Source of the DNA: Sulfurovum sp. | GTDB taxonomy: Bacteria > Campylobacterota > Campylobacteria > Campylobacterales > Sulfurovaceae | DNA: 5,818 nucleotides | Reading direction: 5' to 3' | NCBI GenBank assembly: GCA_021159425.1 | Contig: JAGGRU010000323.1 | Location: forward strand, 1 to 5,818 | Shown here: piece after piece, positions 1 to 5,468 of the stretch | Layout of the letters: every line of letters begins with the position of its first letter | Position numbering within the stretch: the first letter of the stretch is position 1 | Translations under genes and position numbers: made by a program | Notes under the pieces: generated by a model | Told to the model about the DNA's origin: nothing | What the model saw: only the letters and a program-made list of their open reading frames with translations | Databases searched by the model: none

Positions 1-50
1 AACAATACGAACAAGAGATAGAACATTTTTTTAAACATATAGAAAATTAA
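1..50 (+). CDS. 3' end of an unidentified upstream gene
   Basis: From position 3 an open frame reads QYEQEIEHFFKHIEN and stops at TAA 48-50, two bases before the hsdR start. The other two forward frames stop inside this stretch. Only 15 residues are visible, charged and probably helical, so no family can be named. The close spacing suggests this gene is in one operon with hsdR. In type I systems hsdM, hsdS or an accessory gene commonly sits here, but nothing in these residues identifies which. Confidence 0.5.
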   Translation, partial: QYEQEIEHFFKHIEN

Positions 51-52
51 GT

Positions 53-2455
53 ATGAACGAATCTGAAACCCGTGCCGAACTCATAGACCCTGCCTTAGCT
101 AAAGCAGGTTGGGGTGTGGTGGATGGTTCTCGTGTGCGTCGTGAGTTTCCCATTACCAAAGGGCGACTCAAAGGGTATGCAGGACAGCGTACTTCTACGC
201 TAAGTGCTGACTATGTTCTAGTCTACAAAAACAGAAACCTAGCAGTCATAGAAGCCAAGAAGTCTGACCTTGCTTACAACGAAGGGGTAGGACAAGCCAA
301 GGACTATGCCCAACGTTTGAACATTCGCTACACTTACTCAACCAATGGAAAACGCATCTATGCCATAGACATGGAAGAGGGCAAAGAAGAAGAGATAACA
401 GAGTACCCAAGCCCTGATGTACTATGGCAAATGACTTTCCCGAAAGTTGATACGGTACTGGACAGACTCTTTGCTGTGCCTTTTGAAAACAAAGGTGGTT
501 CATGGCAACCACGTTACTACCAAGACAATGCCATCACCAAAACACTTGAAGCCATAGCCGATGACAAAAAACGTATCTTGCTTACCCTTGCTACAGGTAC
601 GGGTAAAACTGCCATAGCCTTTCAGATAGCATGGAAACTCTTTCATGCCAAATGGAACTTGAAAGGTGACTTTAGCCGTAGCCCACGCATACTATTTTTG
701 GCAGACAGAAACATACTTGCAGACCAAGCCTTTAACGCCTTTGGTGCTTTTGAAGAAGATGCTTTGGTACGCATAGACCCTGCTGACATTCGTAAAAAAG
801 GCAGAGTACCTAAAAACGGAAATATCTTTTTTACCATCTTTCAGACTTTTATGTCCGGAGCCAATGAAACGGGCTACTTTGGCGAATACCCGGAAGACTT
901 CTTTGACTTCATCATCATCGATGAGTGTCACAGAGGAGGAGCAAATGATGAAAGCTCATGGAGAGCCATACTTGAGTACTTTTCGCCTGCTGTACAGCTA
1001 GGACTCACAGCCACTCCTAAGCGTGATGAAAACGTAGACACCTATGACTACTTCGGTAAGCCAGTCTATGAGTACAGCTTAAAAGAGGGCATAAACGATG
1101 GGTTCTTAACACCCTTTAAAGTCAAAGAGATAGCCACAACAGGAGACAAGTACGTCTACACTTCTGATGATGAAGTCATAGAAGGTGAAGTGGAAGAGGG
1201 TAGAGAGTACAGTAAAGAAGAGCAAAATAAAATCATAGAGATCATGGATATAGAGCGTTACAAAGTGAAGCTTTTTATGGACATGATGAATCAAAATGAA
1301 AAAACCCTGGTATTTTGTGAAACACAAATACACGCAGCAGCCATACGCGACCTCATAAACCAATACGCCAAAAGTAAAAATCCAAACTACTGCCAGAGAG
1401 TCACAGCAAATGACGGTAAACGTGGAGAGCAACAACTCAAGTACTTCCAAGACAATGAAAAAACCATACCCACCATACTCACCACCTCTAAAAAACTAAG
1501 TACAGGTGTAGATGCCCCTGAAATACGGAACATCGTACTCTTGAGAGCTATCAAGTCCATGGTAGAATTTAAGCAGATAGTAGGACGTGGAACACGGCTG
1601 TTTGACTCTAAGGACTACTTTACCATTTATGATTTTGTAGATGCTCATGAGCACTTTAAAGACCCCGAGTGGGATGGTGAGTTACTTGACCCTGAACCTG
1701 TTGAGCCTAAAGAACCATGTAAAAAGTGTGGAGAAATGCCTTGCGTATGTGAAAAAGAATTTAAACTTTGTAATATTTGCGGGAATGACCCTTGTGTTTG
1801 TAAAAAAGACCCTAAAGGAATGATACGCATCAAACTCTCCAAAAGTAAATTCTTAGACCTTGACTCTATGGTGAAGACATCATTTTATGCCCCTGATGGC
1901 AAGCCGATGTCGGCCAATGAATTTATACGTAAGTTATTTGCTGAGTTGCCTCAGTTTTTTGAGAGTGAAGAGGAGTTACGACGTATTTGGTCTTTGCCAG
2001 ATACTCGAAAAAGATTACTGGAAGAATTGAGTGAAAACGGCTACAGTATGGAACAGCTGGACGAACTCAAAAAACTGGTAAAAGCCCAAAACTCTGACCT
2101 GTATGATGTACTGGCCTACATCGCTTACCATAGTGAGATAGTTCCACGTTTAACCAGAGCTACCAAAGCTGAACTACGGCTAAAGGGCTATGATAAAGAG
2201 AAACAGGCATTTTTGAATTTTGTTTTAGAACAGTATGTGGAAAAAGGTGTCAATGAGTTAGACGACACTCGCATCAAAGGGCTACTGGAACTCAAATACA
2301 AGAGTGTATCTGATGCGAAAGATGTGTTAGGAGATATAAAGGGTATACGAAAGAGCTTTATAGGATTTCAGAAGTACTTGTATGAAGATGAAGTTATGAA
2401 TAATTATGAAGATTTAGGGATGGTGGCAGAGCCTAAGTCTGGGTATGGGGAATAA
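53..2455 (+). CDS. hsdR: Type I restriction endonuclease R subunit (HsdR), EcoEI-like
   Basis: This is the motor and nuclease subunit of a type I restriction-modification complex. It acts with HsdM and HsdS to translocate and cut unmodified DNA using ATP. The N-terminal PD-(D/E)xK nuclease shows D53, then E67-A-K69, followed by a QxxxY motif at Q81-Y85. The superfamily 2 helicase follows: Walker A TGTGKT 181-186, LFLADR 214-219, DECH 290-293, LTATP 318-322, LVFCET 419-424, STGVDAPE 483-490 and QIVGRGTR 508-515. A cysteine-rich segment sits at 556-583. Residues from about 600 to 780 fit the EcoEI-type R C-terminal domain. At 800 residues it is close to EcoEI R (just over 800) and shorter than EcoKI or EcoR124 R, so it looks complete. 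No strong Shine-Dalgarno precedes ATG 53, consistent with coupling to the gene ending at 50. No hsdM or hsdS is in the window, so the specificity cannot be inferred. Confidence 0.95.
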   Translation: MNESETRAELIDPALAKAGWGVVDGSRVRREFPITKGRLKGYAGQRTSTLSADYVLVYKNRNLAVIEAKKSDLAYNEGVGQAKDYAQRLNIRYTYSTNGKRIYAIDMEEGKEEEITEYPSPDVLWQMTFPKVDTVLDRLFAVPFENKGGSWQPRYYQDNAITKTLEAIADDKKRILLTLATGTGKTAIAFQIAWKLFHAKWNLKGDFSRSPRILFLADRNILADQAFNAFGAFEEDALVRIDPADIRKKGRVPKNGNIFFTIFQTFMSGANETGYFGEYPEDFFDFIIIDECHRGGANDESSWRAILEYFSPAVQLGLTATPKRDENVDTYDYFGKPVYEYSLKEGINDGFLTPFKVKEIATTGDKYVYTSDDEVIEGEVEEGREYSKEEQNKIIEIMDIERYKVKLFMDMMNQNEKTLVFCETQIHAAAIRDLINQYAKSKNPNYCQRVTANDGKRGEQQLKYFQDNEKTIPTILTTSKKLSTGVDAPEIRNIVLLRAIKSMVEFKQIVGRGTRLFDSKDYFTIYDFVDAHEHFKDPEWDGELLDPEPVEPKEPCKKCGEMPCVCEKEFKLCNICGNDPCVCKKDPKGMIRIKLSKSKFLDLDSMVKTSFYAPDGKPMSANEFIRKLFAELPQFFESEEELRRIWSLPDTRKRLLEELSENGYSMEQLDELKKLVKAQNSDLYDVLAYIAYHSEIVPRLTRATKAELRLKGYDKEKQAFLNFVLEQYVEKGVNELDDTRIKGLLELKYKSVSDAKDVLGDIKGIRKSFIGFQKYLYEDEVMNNYEDLGMVAEPKSGYGE

Positions 2456-2457
2456 AT

Positions 2458-2680
2458 ATGAGTATTACATTAGAAAAGATAAAAACAATACGACCTGGAA
2501 CTGCAAGAGCAGTACCCTATGCTTCAGGGGTCCGGGAAAATTGTGCGTCATTTGTATTTTAAGTCTTTGGATGAGGTAGATGAATCATTGCTCAGAGAGA
2601 TGATAGAAGAGAGTTTTATCTTGGGGATGAAAGCTTTTGAGATGAAAAACCTTAAAATGCAACTGCACAGTAGTTGTTAA
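2458..2680 (+). pseudogene. Small unrecognised gene with apparent frameshift
   Basis: ATG 2458 lies two bases after the hsdR stop, with a GGGG tract at 2447-2450 as a possible ribosome site. The frame gives a 34-residue peptide starting MSITLEKIKTIRPGTARAVP and ends at TAA 2560-2562. From about 2531 the next frame is open to TAA 2678-2680 and has a protein-like composition (SGKIVRHLYFKSLDEVDES, then LLREMIEESF). Removing one G from the run at 2527-2530 joins the two into one protein of about 74 residues reading ...PYASGSGKIVRHLYF. I infer a single small gene broken by a one-base insertion, or a sequencing error. I do not recognise the family. The second half has the amphipathic, acidic helix look of a small regulatory or accessory protein. 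Its position directly behind hsdR suggests cotranscription. Confidence 0.5.
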
Positions 2681-2726
2681 TACAAATGCGTTATGATAAA
2701 AATATAAACTATATGAAGGAGTAGTG

Positions 2727-2855
2727 ATGATAAAAAAATTACCACAAAGTAATGGAAATAACTTGGTCTATGAAATAACAGCTAAAGTAAGTAATGAAGA
2801 CGAGAAAGTATGGAATGTGAACTTATTGATGTGCATGTTCCTTTTGAAACTCTAA
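2727..2855 (+). pseudogene. SpoIIAA/STAS-like protein, N-terminal remnant
   Basis: A good ribosome site (AGGAG 2717-2721, five bases before ATG 2727) starts a 42-codon frame. Its first 27 or so residues, MIKKLPQSNGNNLVYEITAK and then VSNEDEK, resemble the start of SpoIIAA-like (STAS-fold, DUF3478) proteins, which open with 'MI..LP.S.GN.L...I.GK.S.ED'. Family members usually run to about 120 residues. Here the match ends near 2807, and an unrelated hydrophobic tail (VWNVNLLMCM...) runs to TAA 2853-2855. The frame overlaps the permease ORF that begins at 2810, in another reading frame. I infer a truncated gene, probably left by a deletion that joined its 5' end to the permease region. AT-rich -10-like sequences (TATGAT 2692-2697, TATAAA 2703-2708) precede it without a clear -35, so this leader may still carry the promoter and ribosome entry for the permease genes. 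Confidence 0.45.
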
Positions 2856-3298
2856 GACATAAAATGAACCCTTTGTACATCCGTTTAAAAACAGCAGCTA
2901 AAAACACCCTTGGGACACTGATGATGGTGATGCCTATGCTTCTTTCTGTCATTGCACTTGCAGGACTTTTTGAAACACTTGTCACGCCTGAAATGATCCA
3001 GTCTGTTTTTAAAGGTTCACCTGTAGAAGATACACTTATAGGTACAGGCATTGGTGCTATATCGGTGGGGCAGCCTTTTTTGTCTTATGTCATTGGTGGA
3101 GAACTTTTGGATGAAGGGGTTTCACTTTATGCGGTGACAGCATTCATACTCTCTTTTGTGACACTCGGTGTGATACAGGTACCACTGGAGTGGTCACTTT
3201 TTGGAACACGTTTTACGCTGCTTAGAAATAGTCTTTCATTCATTTTTGCTTTCCTGATCTCTATCGCTACGGTTACTATTGTGGGGCTTTTATCATGA
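2810..3298 (+). CDS. Permease, first half (DUF318/ArsP-like membrane protein)
   Basis: This is a 162-residue inner-membrane protein with about four predicted helices at 34-56, 76-97, 104-124 and 139-160. A conserved-looking loop, GTGIGAISVGQP, spans residues 78-89. Overall it resembles one half of the predicted permease family PF03773 (DUF318, which includes the ArsP organoarsenical exporters), but it has no CxC or PxCSCG cysteine motif. The substrate is unknown. The stop overlaps the start of the next gene (ATGA at 3295-3298), so the two are translationally coupled and may form a heterodimer. The start is uncertain. ATG 2810 has only a weak GAG upstream and lies inside the SpoIIAA-like remnant. 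ATG 2864 (residue 19, MNPLYIRLK...) would leave a 144-residue protein with a more typical basic N-terminus and starts eight bases after the remnant's stop. I favour 2864 slightly. Confidence 0.75.
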   Translation: MECELIDVHVPFETLRHKMNPLYIRLKTAAKNTLGTLMMVMPMLLSVIALAGLFETLVTPEMIQSVFKGSPVEDTLIGTGIGAISVGQPFLSYVIGGELLDEGVSLYAVTAFILSFVTLGVIQVPLEWSLFGTRFTLLRNSLSFIFAFLISIATVTIVGLLS

Positions 3299-3834
3299 AC
3301 AAAGAACAACAAAGAATAATACCCAAAAGAAAAAAATCAAAAAAAAGAAGTGGCTTTGTGATGCTCTCCGTGGTTGGGTGTATGTATCTGCTTACTTTTT
3401 ATTTTAATCCTCAGGCAGGGCAAGATGCACTGTTGGCAGCGTTTAAGATATTGAAGATGATCATCCCTATTTTACTTGTTGTATTTTTTCTTATGGCACT
3501 GTTGCATACTTTCATAGATTCAAAAAGTATCTCCAGACATATAGGAGAGCAGAGTGGTGTAAGAGGATGGGTCATTGCACTGGTTGGAGGGATCTTAAGT
3601 CATGGTCCTGCATATGTCTGGTACCCTATGATCTCTGATCTTCGTAAACATGGTGCAAGAGACGGGCTTCTGGTGGCATTCTTTTATACACGCTCCATAA
3701 AATTACCCTGGTTGCCTTTGATGGTAAGTTATTTTGGCTTGGCTTTTACTGTGGTGTTGACAGGGCTTGTCATTTTAAGTGCGTGGATACAGGGGATGAT
3801 CGTAGATAAATTGACCAGGGTATTTGAAGAGTGA
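3295..3834 (+). CDS. Permease, second half (DUF318/ArsP-like membrane protein)
   Basis: This is a 179-residue membrane protein. Its N-terminus is strongly basic (KRKKSKKR at 11-18), which predicts a cytoplasmic end. Hydrophobic segments follow at about 20-36, 50-72, 90-108 and 138-165, with a shorter one near 122-132. The central stretch GGILSHGPAYVWYP (98-111) followed by KHGARDGLLVAFFYTR (118-133) has the glycine-rich re-entrant look of the second repeat of DUF318/ArsP-type permeases. The ATG overlaps the TGA of the preceding gene by four bases, so both products should be made in equal amounts and probably assemble together. It lacks the cysteine pair that ArsP uses for trivalent arsenicals, so an arsenic role is not supported. 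Substrate and direction of transport cannot be read from the sequence. The gene ends 12 bases before a REP-like inverted repeat that may protect or terminate its mRNA. Confidence 0.75.
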   Translation: MNKEQQRIIPKRKKSKKRSGFVMLSVVGCMYLLTFYFNPQAGQDALLAAFKILKMIIPILLVVFFLMALLHTFIDSKSISRHIGEQSGVRGWVIALVGGILSHGPAYVWYPMISDLRKHGARDGLLVAFFYTRSIKLPWLPLMVSYFGLAFTVVLTGLVILSAWIQGMIVDKLTRVFEE

Positions 3835-3850
3835 TATAGTGTTCCTCTCG

Positions 3851-3873
3851 TTCCCATCGCTACTGCGTGGGAA
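3851..3873 (+). repeat. REP-like hairpin, left arm
   Basis: The stem is TTCCCA (3851-3856) with TGGGAA (3868-3873), extended by CGC (3858-3860) with GCG (3865-3867). T3857 is bulged and TACT forms the loop. CTCG lies immediately 5' of the stem. Confidence 0.65.
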
Positions 3874-3933
3874 TGCATTTCAGAAGTTATTCTTTGAGTT
3901 TGAGTTATTTTGTTGATTGTTCTGCAGTATGCA

Positions 3934-3956
3934 TTCCCACCGAGGACGGATGGGAA
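3934..3956 (-). repeat. REP-like hairpin, right arm
   Basis: The stem is TTCCCA (3934-3939) with TGGGAA (3951-3956), extended by CCG (3940-3942) with CGG (3947-3949). A3950 is bulged and AGGA forms the loop. Read on the minus strand it matches the left arm in stem length, bulge position, loop size and the flanking CTCG, but its inner stem bases differ in a compensatory way. Confidence 0.65.
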
Positions 3957-3985
3957 CGAGGAGAAGCCCTTGTGTGCTTGGATTC

Positions 3986-4504
3986 TTAACTGTTCTTAGA
4001 TCCAAAAGCATTGCTTGGGATGAAAAGCAAACATAGAAAGATGAGCATATCAAATATCTGTACGATCGTACTTGCAGTTGTTTTACTTACAGCAACAGCT
4101 GTTGCCGAACCATCAGCAGTCTGCACCGCTGCTGCAGACAGAGCTACTTCCTGTGGAGGAAAGGCTATATTCAATACCATAGAGACTACAATGATCCCTA
4201 AGATCGACCAAAGTACAGGAAGCCCCATATCTCTGATACGTTTACCTAAAATATTGATCTGGCCAAGCATTGCTGCAAATATGAGAACCATGATACCGGC
4301 AATGGCAACAAAGCCAAACTTATCCATTAACATCTTTTGTGTCTCAGCCAGGTTACCGCCTATAAAGTTTTCTGCCGCTCCGACAGTAAAAATCGTACCC
4401 ATGATGATGGCAATGATAAGTACCATCAACAGTAGGTGGTATCCCAAATAGGGTAATCTTTGAAGTTTACCTGTTCCCCATTCTCCATAAAATATTTTTA
4501 GCAT
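3986..4504 (-). CDS. DUF805-family membrane protein
   Basis: This is a 172-residue inner-membrane protein with four predicted helices at about 20-44, 63-83, 96-115 and 146-164. The signature is the polar motif LGKRIRDMGLPVLW (86-99) just before the third helix. It corresponds to the 'RRLRDxG..gWW' motif of DUF805 (PF05656) proteins. The N-terminal aromatic and basic segment (FYGEWGTGKLQRLPYLGY) also fits that family. DUF805 proteins have no established function. The loop between helices 3 and 4 (about 118-146) is rich in Ala, Thr and Val and longer than I would expect for the family. The start at 4504 is supported by AAAGGAT (plus-strand 4511-4517, read in reverse) and an extended -10 upstream. 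The gene converges on the permease operon across the REP-like pair and appears to be monocistronic. Confidence 0.75.
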   Translation of the reverse strand: MLKIFYGEWGTGKLQRLPYLGYHLLLMVLIIAIIMGTIFTVGAAENFIGGNLAETQKMLMDKFGFVAIAGIMVLIFAAMLGQINILGKRIRDMGLPVLWSILGIIVVSMVLNIAFPPQEVALSAAAVQTADGSATAVAVSKTTASTIVQIFDMLIFLCLLFIPSNAFGSKNS

Positions 4505-4510
4505 TGTTTA

Positions 4511-4532
4511 ATCCTTTGATTGTATTATATCA
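4511..4532 (-). promoter_or_regulatory. Extended -10 promoter and ribosome site of the DUF805 gene
   Basis: On the minus strand TGATATAAT (plus 4532-4524) is a perfect TATAAT with the TGn extension. AAAGGAT (plus 4517-4511) lies about six bases before the ATG. Transcription would start near 4517, giving a very short leader. No -35 is seen at normal spacing, which is usual for Campylobacterota housekeeping promoters. Confidence 0.6.
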
Positions 4533-4543
4533 GAGAATAATAT
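4516..4543 (+). promoter_or_regulatory. Possible divergent promoter toward the 4554-4769 remnants
   Basis: TTGATT (4516-4521) and TAATAT (4538-4543) are separated by 16 bases, each matching four of six consensus positions. It overlaps the minus-strand promoter and points at the gene fragments starting at 4554. The support is weak because the whole region is AT-rich. Confidence 0.25.
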
Positions 4544-4553
4544 CAATTTATTA

Positions 4554-4620
4554 ATGGAAGTACGAGATGAGAAAGCAGTATATCAAAGAGCATGAAGTAC
4601 CACCGGTACTGGAACAGTGA
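4554..4620 (+). pseudogene. Short gene fragment upstream of the ogt-like remnant
   Basis: Two tiny frames overlap here. ATG 4554 reads MEVRDEKAVYQRA to TGA 4593-4595. ATG 4567 reads MRKQYIKEHEVPPVLEQ to TGA 4618-4620 and has GGAAG at 4556-4560 as a possible ribosome site. The second frame ends in a GTGA overlap with the GTG that opens the ogt-like remnant, as coupled operon genes do. I therefore read it as the decayed end of a small gene that once preceded ogt. The family is not recognisable, and it may not be expressed. Confidence 0.3.
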
Positions 4621-4769
4621 ATACCATAAGCATACAATACTACAAAAGTCCTGTAGGTGAAATGGTCTTAGGCTCTTATGACAATAAGCTATGCCTTGCA
4701 AACTGGTCTGATAAAAAGAAGTCTAATCGTGACGTAGCTTCAGTATATTTACGTTTTATACGCTTTTAA
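4617..4769 (+). pseudogene. Truncated Ogt-type DNA methyltransferase N-terminus
   Basis: From GTG 4617 the frame reads VNTISIQYYKSPVGEMVLGS, then YDNKLCLANWSDKKKSNR, and stops at TAA 4767-4769 after 50 codons. The pattern Y-x-S-P-x-G-E followed by a hydrophobic stretch, G-S-Y-D-N-K-L-C-L and W is typical of the N-terminal domain of methylated-DNA-protein cysteine methyltransferases (Ogt/MGMT). Those proteins repair O6-alkylguanine and normally run to about 160-180 residues. The helix-turn-helix and the catalytic PCHR motif are absent, and the last dozen residues (DVASVYLRFIRF) look unrelated, so the product cannot be active. I infer a deletion whose right boundary lies near 4730, just before the toxin-antitoxin promoter region. 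No Shine-Dalgarno is seen; the start would depend on coupling to the fragment upstream. Confidence 0.55.
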
Positions 4770-4778
4770 TTTGATTTG

Positions 4779-4796
4779 TTATACACTGTGTAATAC
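4779..4796 (+). promoter_or_regulatory. Putative promoter/operator of the toxin-antitoxin operon
   Basis: A short palindrome, TACAC-T-GTGTA (4782-4792), overlaps -10-like sequences TATACA (4780-4785) and TAATAC (4791-4796), about 20-35 bases before the antitoxin start. Ribbon-helix-helix antitoxins usually repress their own operon by binding palindromes over the promoter, so this is the likeliest autoregulatory site. No clear -35 is visible. Confidence 0.35.
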
Positions 4797-4815
4797 AGAA
4801 TGCGAAGGAGAAAAA

Positions 4816-5076
4816 ATGTTAGCAGTAAGACTTCCTGAAAATTTAGAGAATGAGCTAAGCCTTTATGCAGAAATGTCAGATAAGACTAAAACGGATGTTG
4901 TCAAAGAAGCATTAAGACTCTATTTGAATACTAAAGAGGCAGAAGAGGTAAAAACACCTTATGAGTTAGGTGAATCATTTTTTGGTAAATATGAAAGTGG
5001 CAGAGATGATCTCTCTACAACCTATAAACAAAAGCTCAAAAGAAAATTAAGTGAAAAACAGACTACTCATAGATAG
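4816..5076 (+). CDS. vapB: Ribbon-helix-helix antitoxin (VapB-like)
   Basis: This 86-residue protein is predicted to bind and neutralise the PIN toxin encoded next and to repress the operon. An N-terminal ribbon (LAVRLP, residues 2-7) is followed by two helices (about 8-22 and 24-39, the second TKTDVVKEALRLYLNT). That is the RHH/CopG DNA-binding fold. The C-terminal half, with YELGESFFGKYESG and then DLSTTYKQKLKRKL, fits the toxin-binding tail seen in RHH antitoxins paired with PIN toxins. I chose ATG 4816 because AAGGAG (4805-4810) is ideally placed before it and the RHH strand begins at residue 2. An in-frame TTG at 4771 would add 15 residues that overlap the putative operator and is unlikely. 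The last 26 bases overlap the toxin gene. Confidence 0.85.
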   Translation: MLAVRLPENLENELSLYAEMSDKTKTDVVKEALRLYLNTKEAEEVKTPYELGESFFGKYESGRDDLSTTYKQKLKRKLSEKQTTHR

Positions 5077-5467
5077 TGGACCACTTATAGCCCTTTTTGA
5101 TGCCAGTGATAAACACCATGTACAGGTACGAAATTTTTTAAAAGATTTTAGGGGAGAGTTCGTTACTACCTGGTCTGTACTGACAGAAGTATCGCATATG
5201 TTGGATTTTAACTTAAATGTACAGTTGGATTTTTTAAAATGGGTAGAATTGGGTGCTGTTCATGTGTATGATATTGAGCAACATAACTTAATAGATATTA
5301 TCGTGATGATGCAAAAATATACAAATGTACCCATGGATCTGGCAGATGCAACTTTAATGTATGTGTCACACAAAGAGAAAATAGAGAAGATTGTGAGCAT
5401 CGACAGTGATTTTGATATTTACCGTACACTTAAACGAAGTTCTTTGATCAATGTGTTAAGAAGTTAA
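5051..5467 (+). CDS. vapC: PIN-domain ribonuclease toxin (VapC-like)
   Basis: This 138-residue PIN-domain protein is predicted to be a Mg2+-dependent endoribonuclease that arrests translation when free of its antitoxin. The four acidic active-site residues are in place: D8 in LIDSGPLIAL, E46 in LTEVSH, D99 in MDLADATL and D118 in VSIDSDFD. Length and layout are normal for VapC. The start is a GTG inside the antitoxin gene, 26 bases before its stop, with only a weak purine-rich stretch upstream. Toxin translation therefore probably depends on antitoxin translation, which keeps antitoxin in excess. Known VapC toxins mostly cut tRNAs, or the 23S sarcin-ricin loop; the target of this one cannot be read from the sequence. 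One base separates its stop from the cca start. Confidence 0.88.
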   Translation: MKNRLLIDSGPLIALFDASDKHHVQVRNFLKDFRGEFVTTWSVLTEVSHMLDFNLNVQLDFLKWVELGAVHVYDIEQHNLIDIIVMMQKYTNVPMDLADATLMYVSHKEKIEKIVSIDSDFDIYRTLKRSSLINVLRS

Positions 5468-5468
5468 T

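Larger units (their letters stand above)
3847..3960. repeat. Inverted pair of REP-like hairpins (REPIN-like element)
   Basis: Two 32-base arms face each other across a 50-base AT-rich spacer (3879-3928). The outer 12 bases pair perfectly (CTCGTTCCCATC 3847-3858 with GATGGGAACGAG 3949-3960). So do the inner 12 (GTGGGAATGCAT 3867-3878 with ATGCATTCCCAC 3929-3940). The eight bases between them differ. Each arm also folds on its own into a bulged hairpin, listed separately. This is the layout of paired REP elements (REPINs), which in other bacteria are spread by RAYT transposases. It lies between convergent genes, where it could also act on 3' mRNA ends. No run of Ts follows either side, so it is not a standard intrinsic terminator. 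Confidence 0.75.

Noticed and set aside
1106..1450. 114-codon open frame on the minus strand inside hsdR
   Set aside because: It lies antisense to intact helicase motifs, is rich in Phe, Val and Cys as expected of reverse-complement codons, and has no ribosome site.
1641..1823. 60-codon frame within hsdR on the same strand
   Set aside because: It is a second-frame reading of the cysteine-cluster region, and the hsdR frame is uninterrupted across it.
2810..3834. Arsenic resistance (ArsP) assignment for the permease pair
   Set aside because: The overall fold resembles that broad family, but neither half has the conserved cysteine pair and no ars regulator or reductase gene is nearby.
3838..3970. 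The inverted repeat as a CRISPR fragment or integron attC site
   Set aside because: There are only two oppositely oriented arms and no direct repeat-spacer series. The bulged hairpins lack the attC core sites (RYYYAAC/GTTRRRY) and no cassette gene lies between.
3840..3985. Intrinsic bidirectional terminator
   Set aside because: The stems are strong, but no T-rich tract follows on either strand, so I list it as a REP-like pair and leave termination as a possible side role.
4011..4451. 146-codon plus-strand open frame opposite the DUF805 gene
   Set aside because: The minus-strand gene has a family motif, four helices, an extended -10 and a Shine-Dalgarno. The plus-strand frame has none of these and reads as a shadow.
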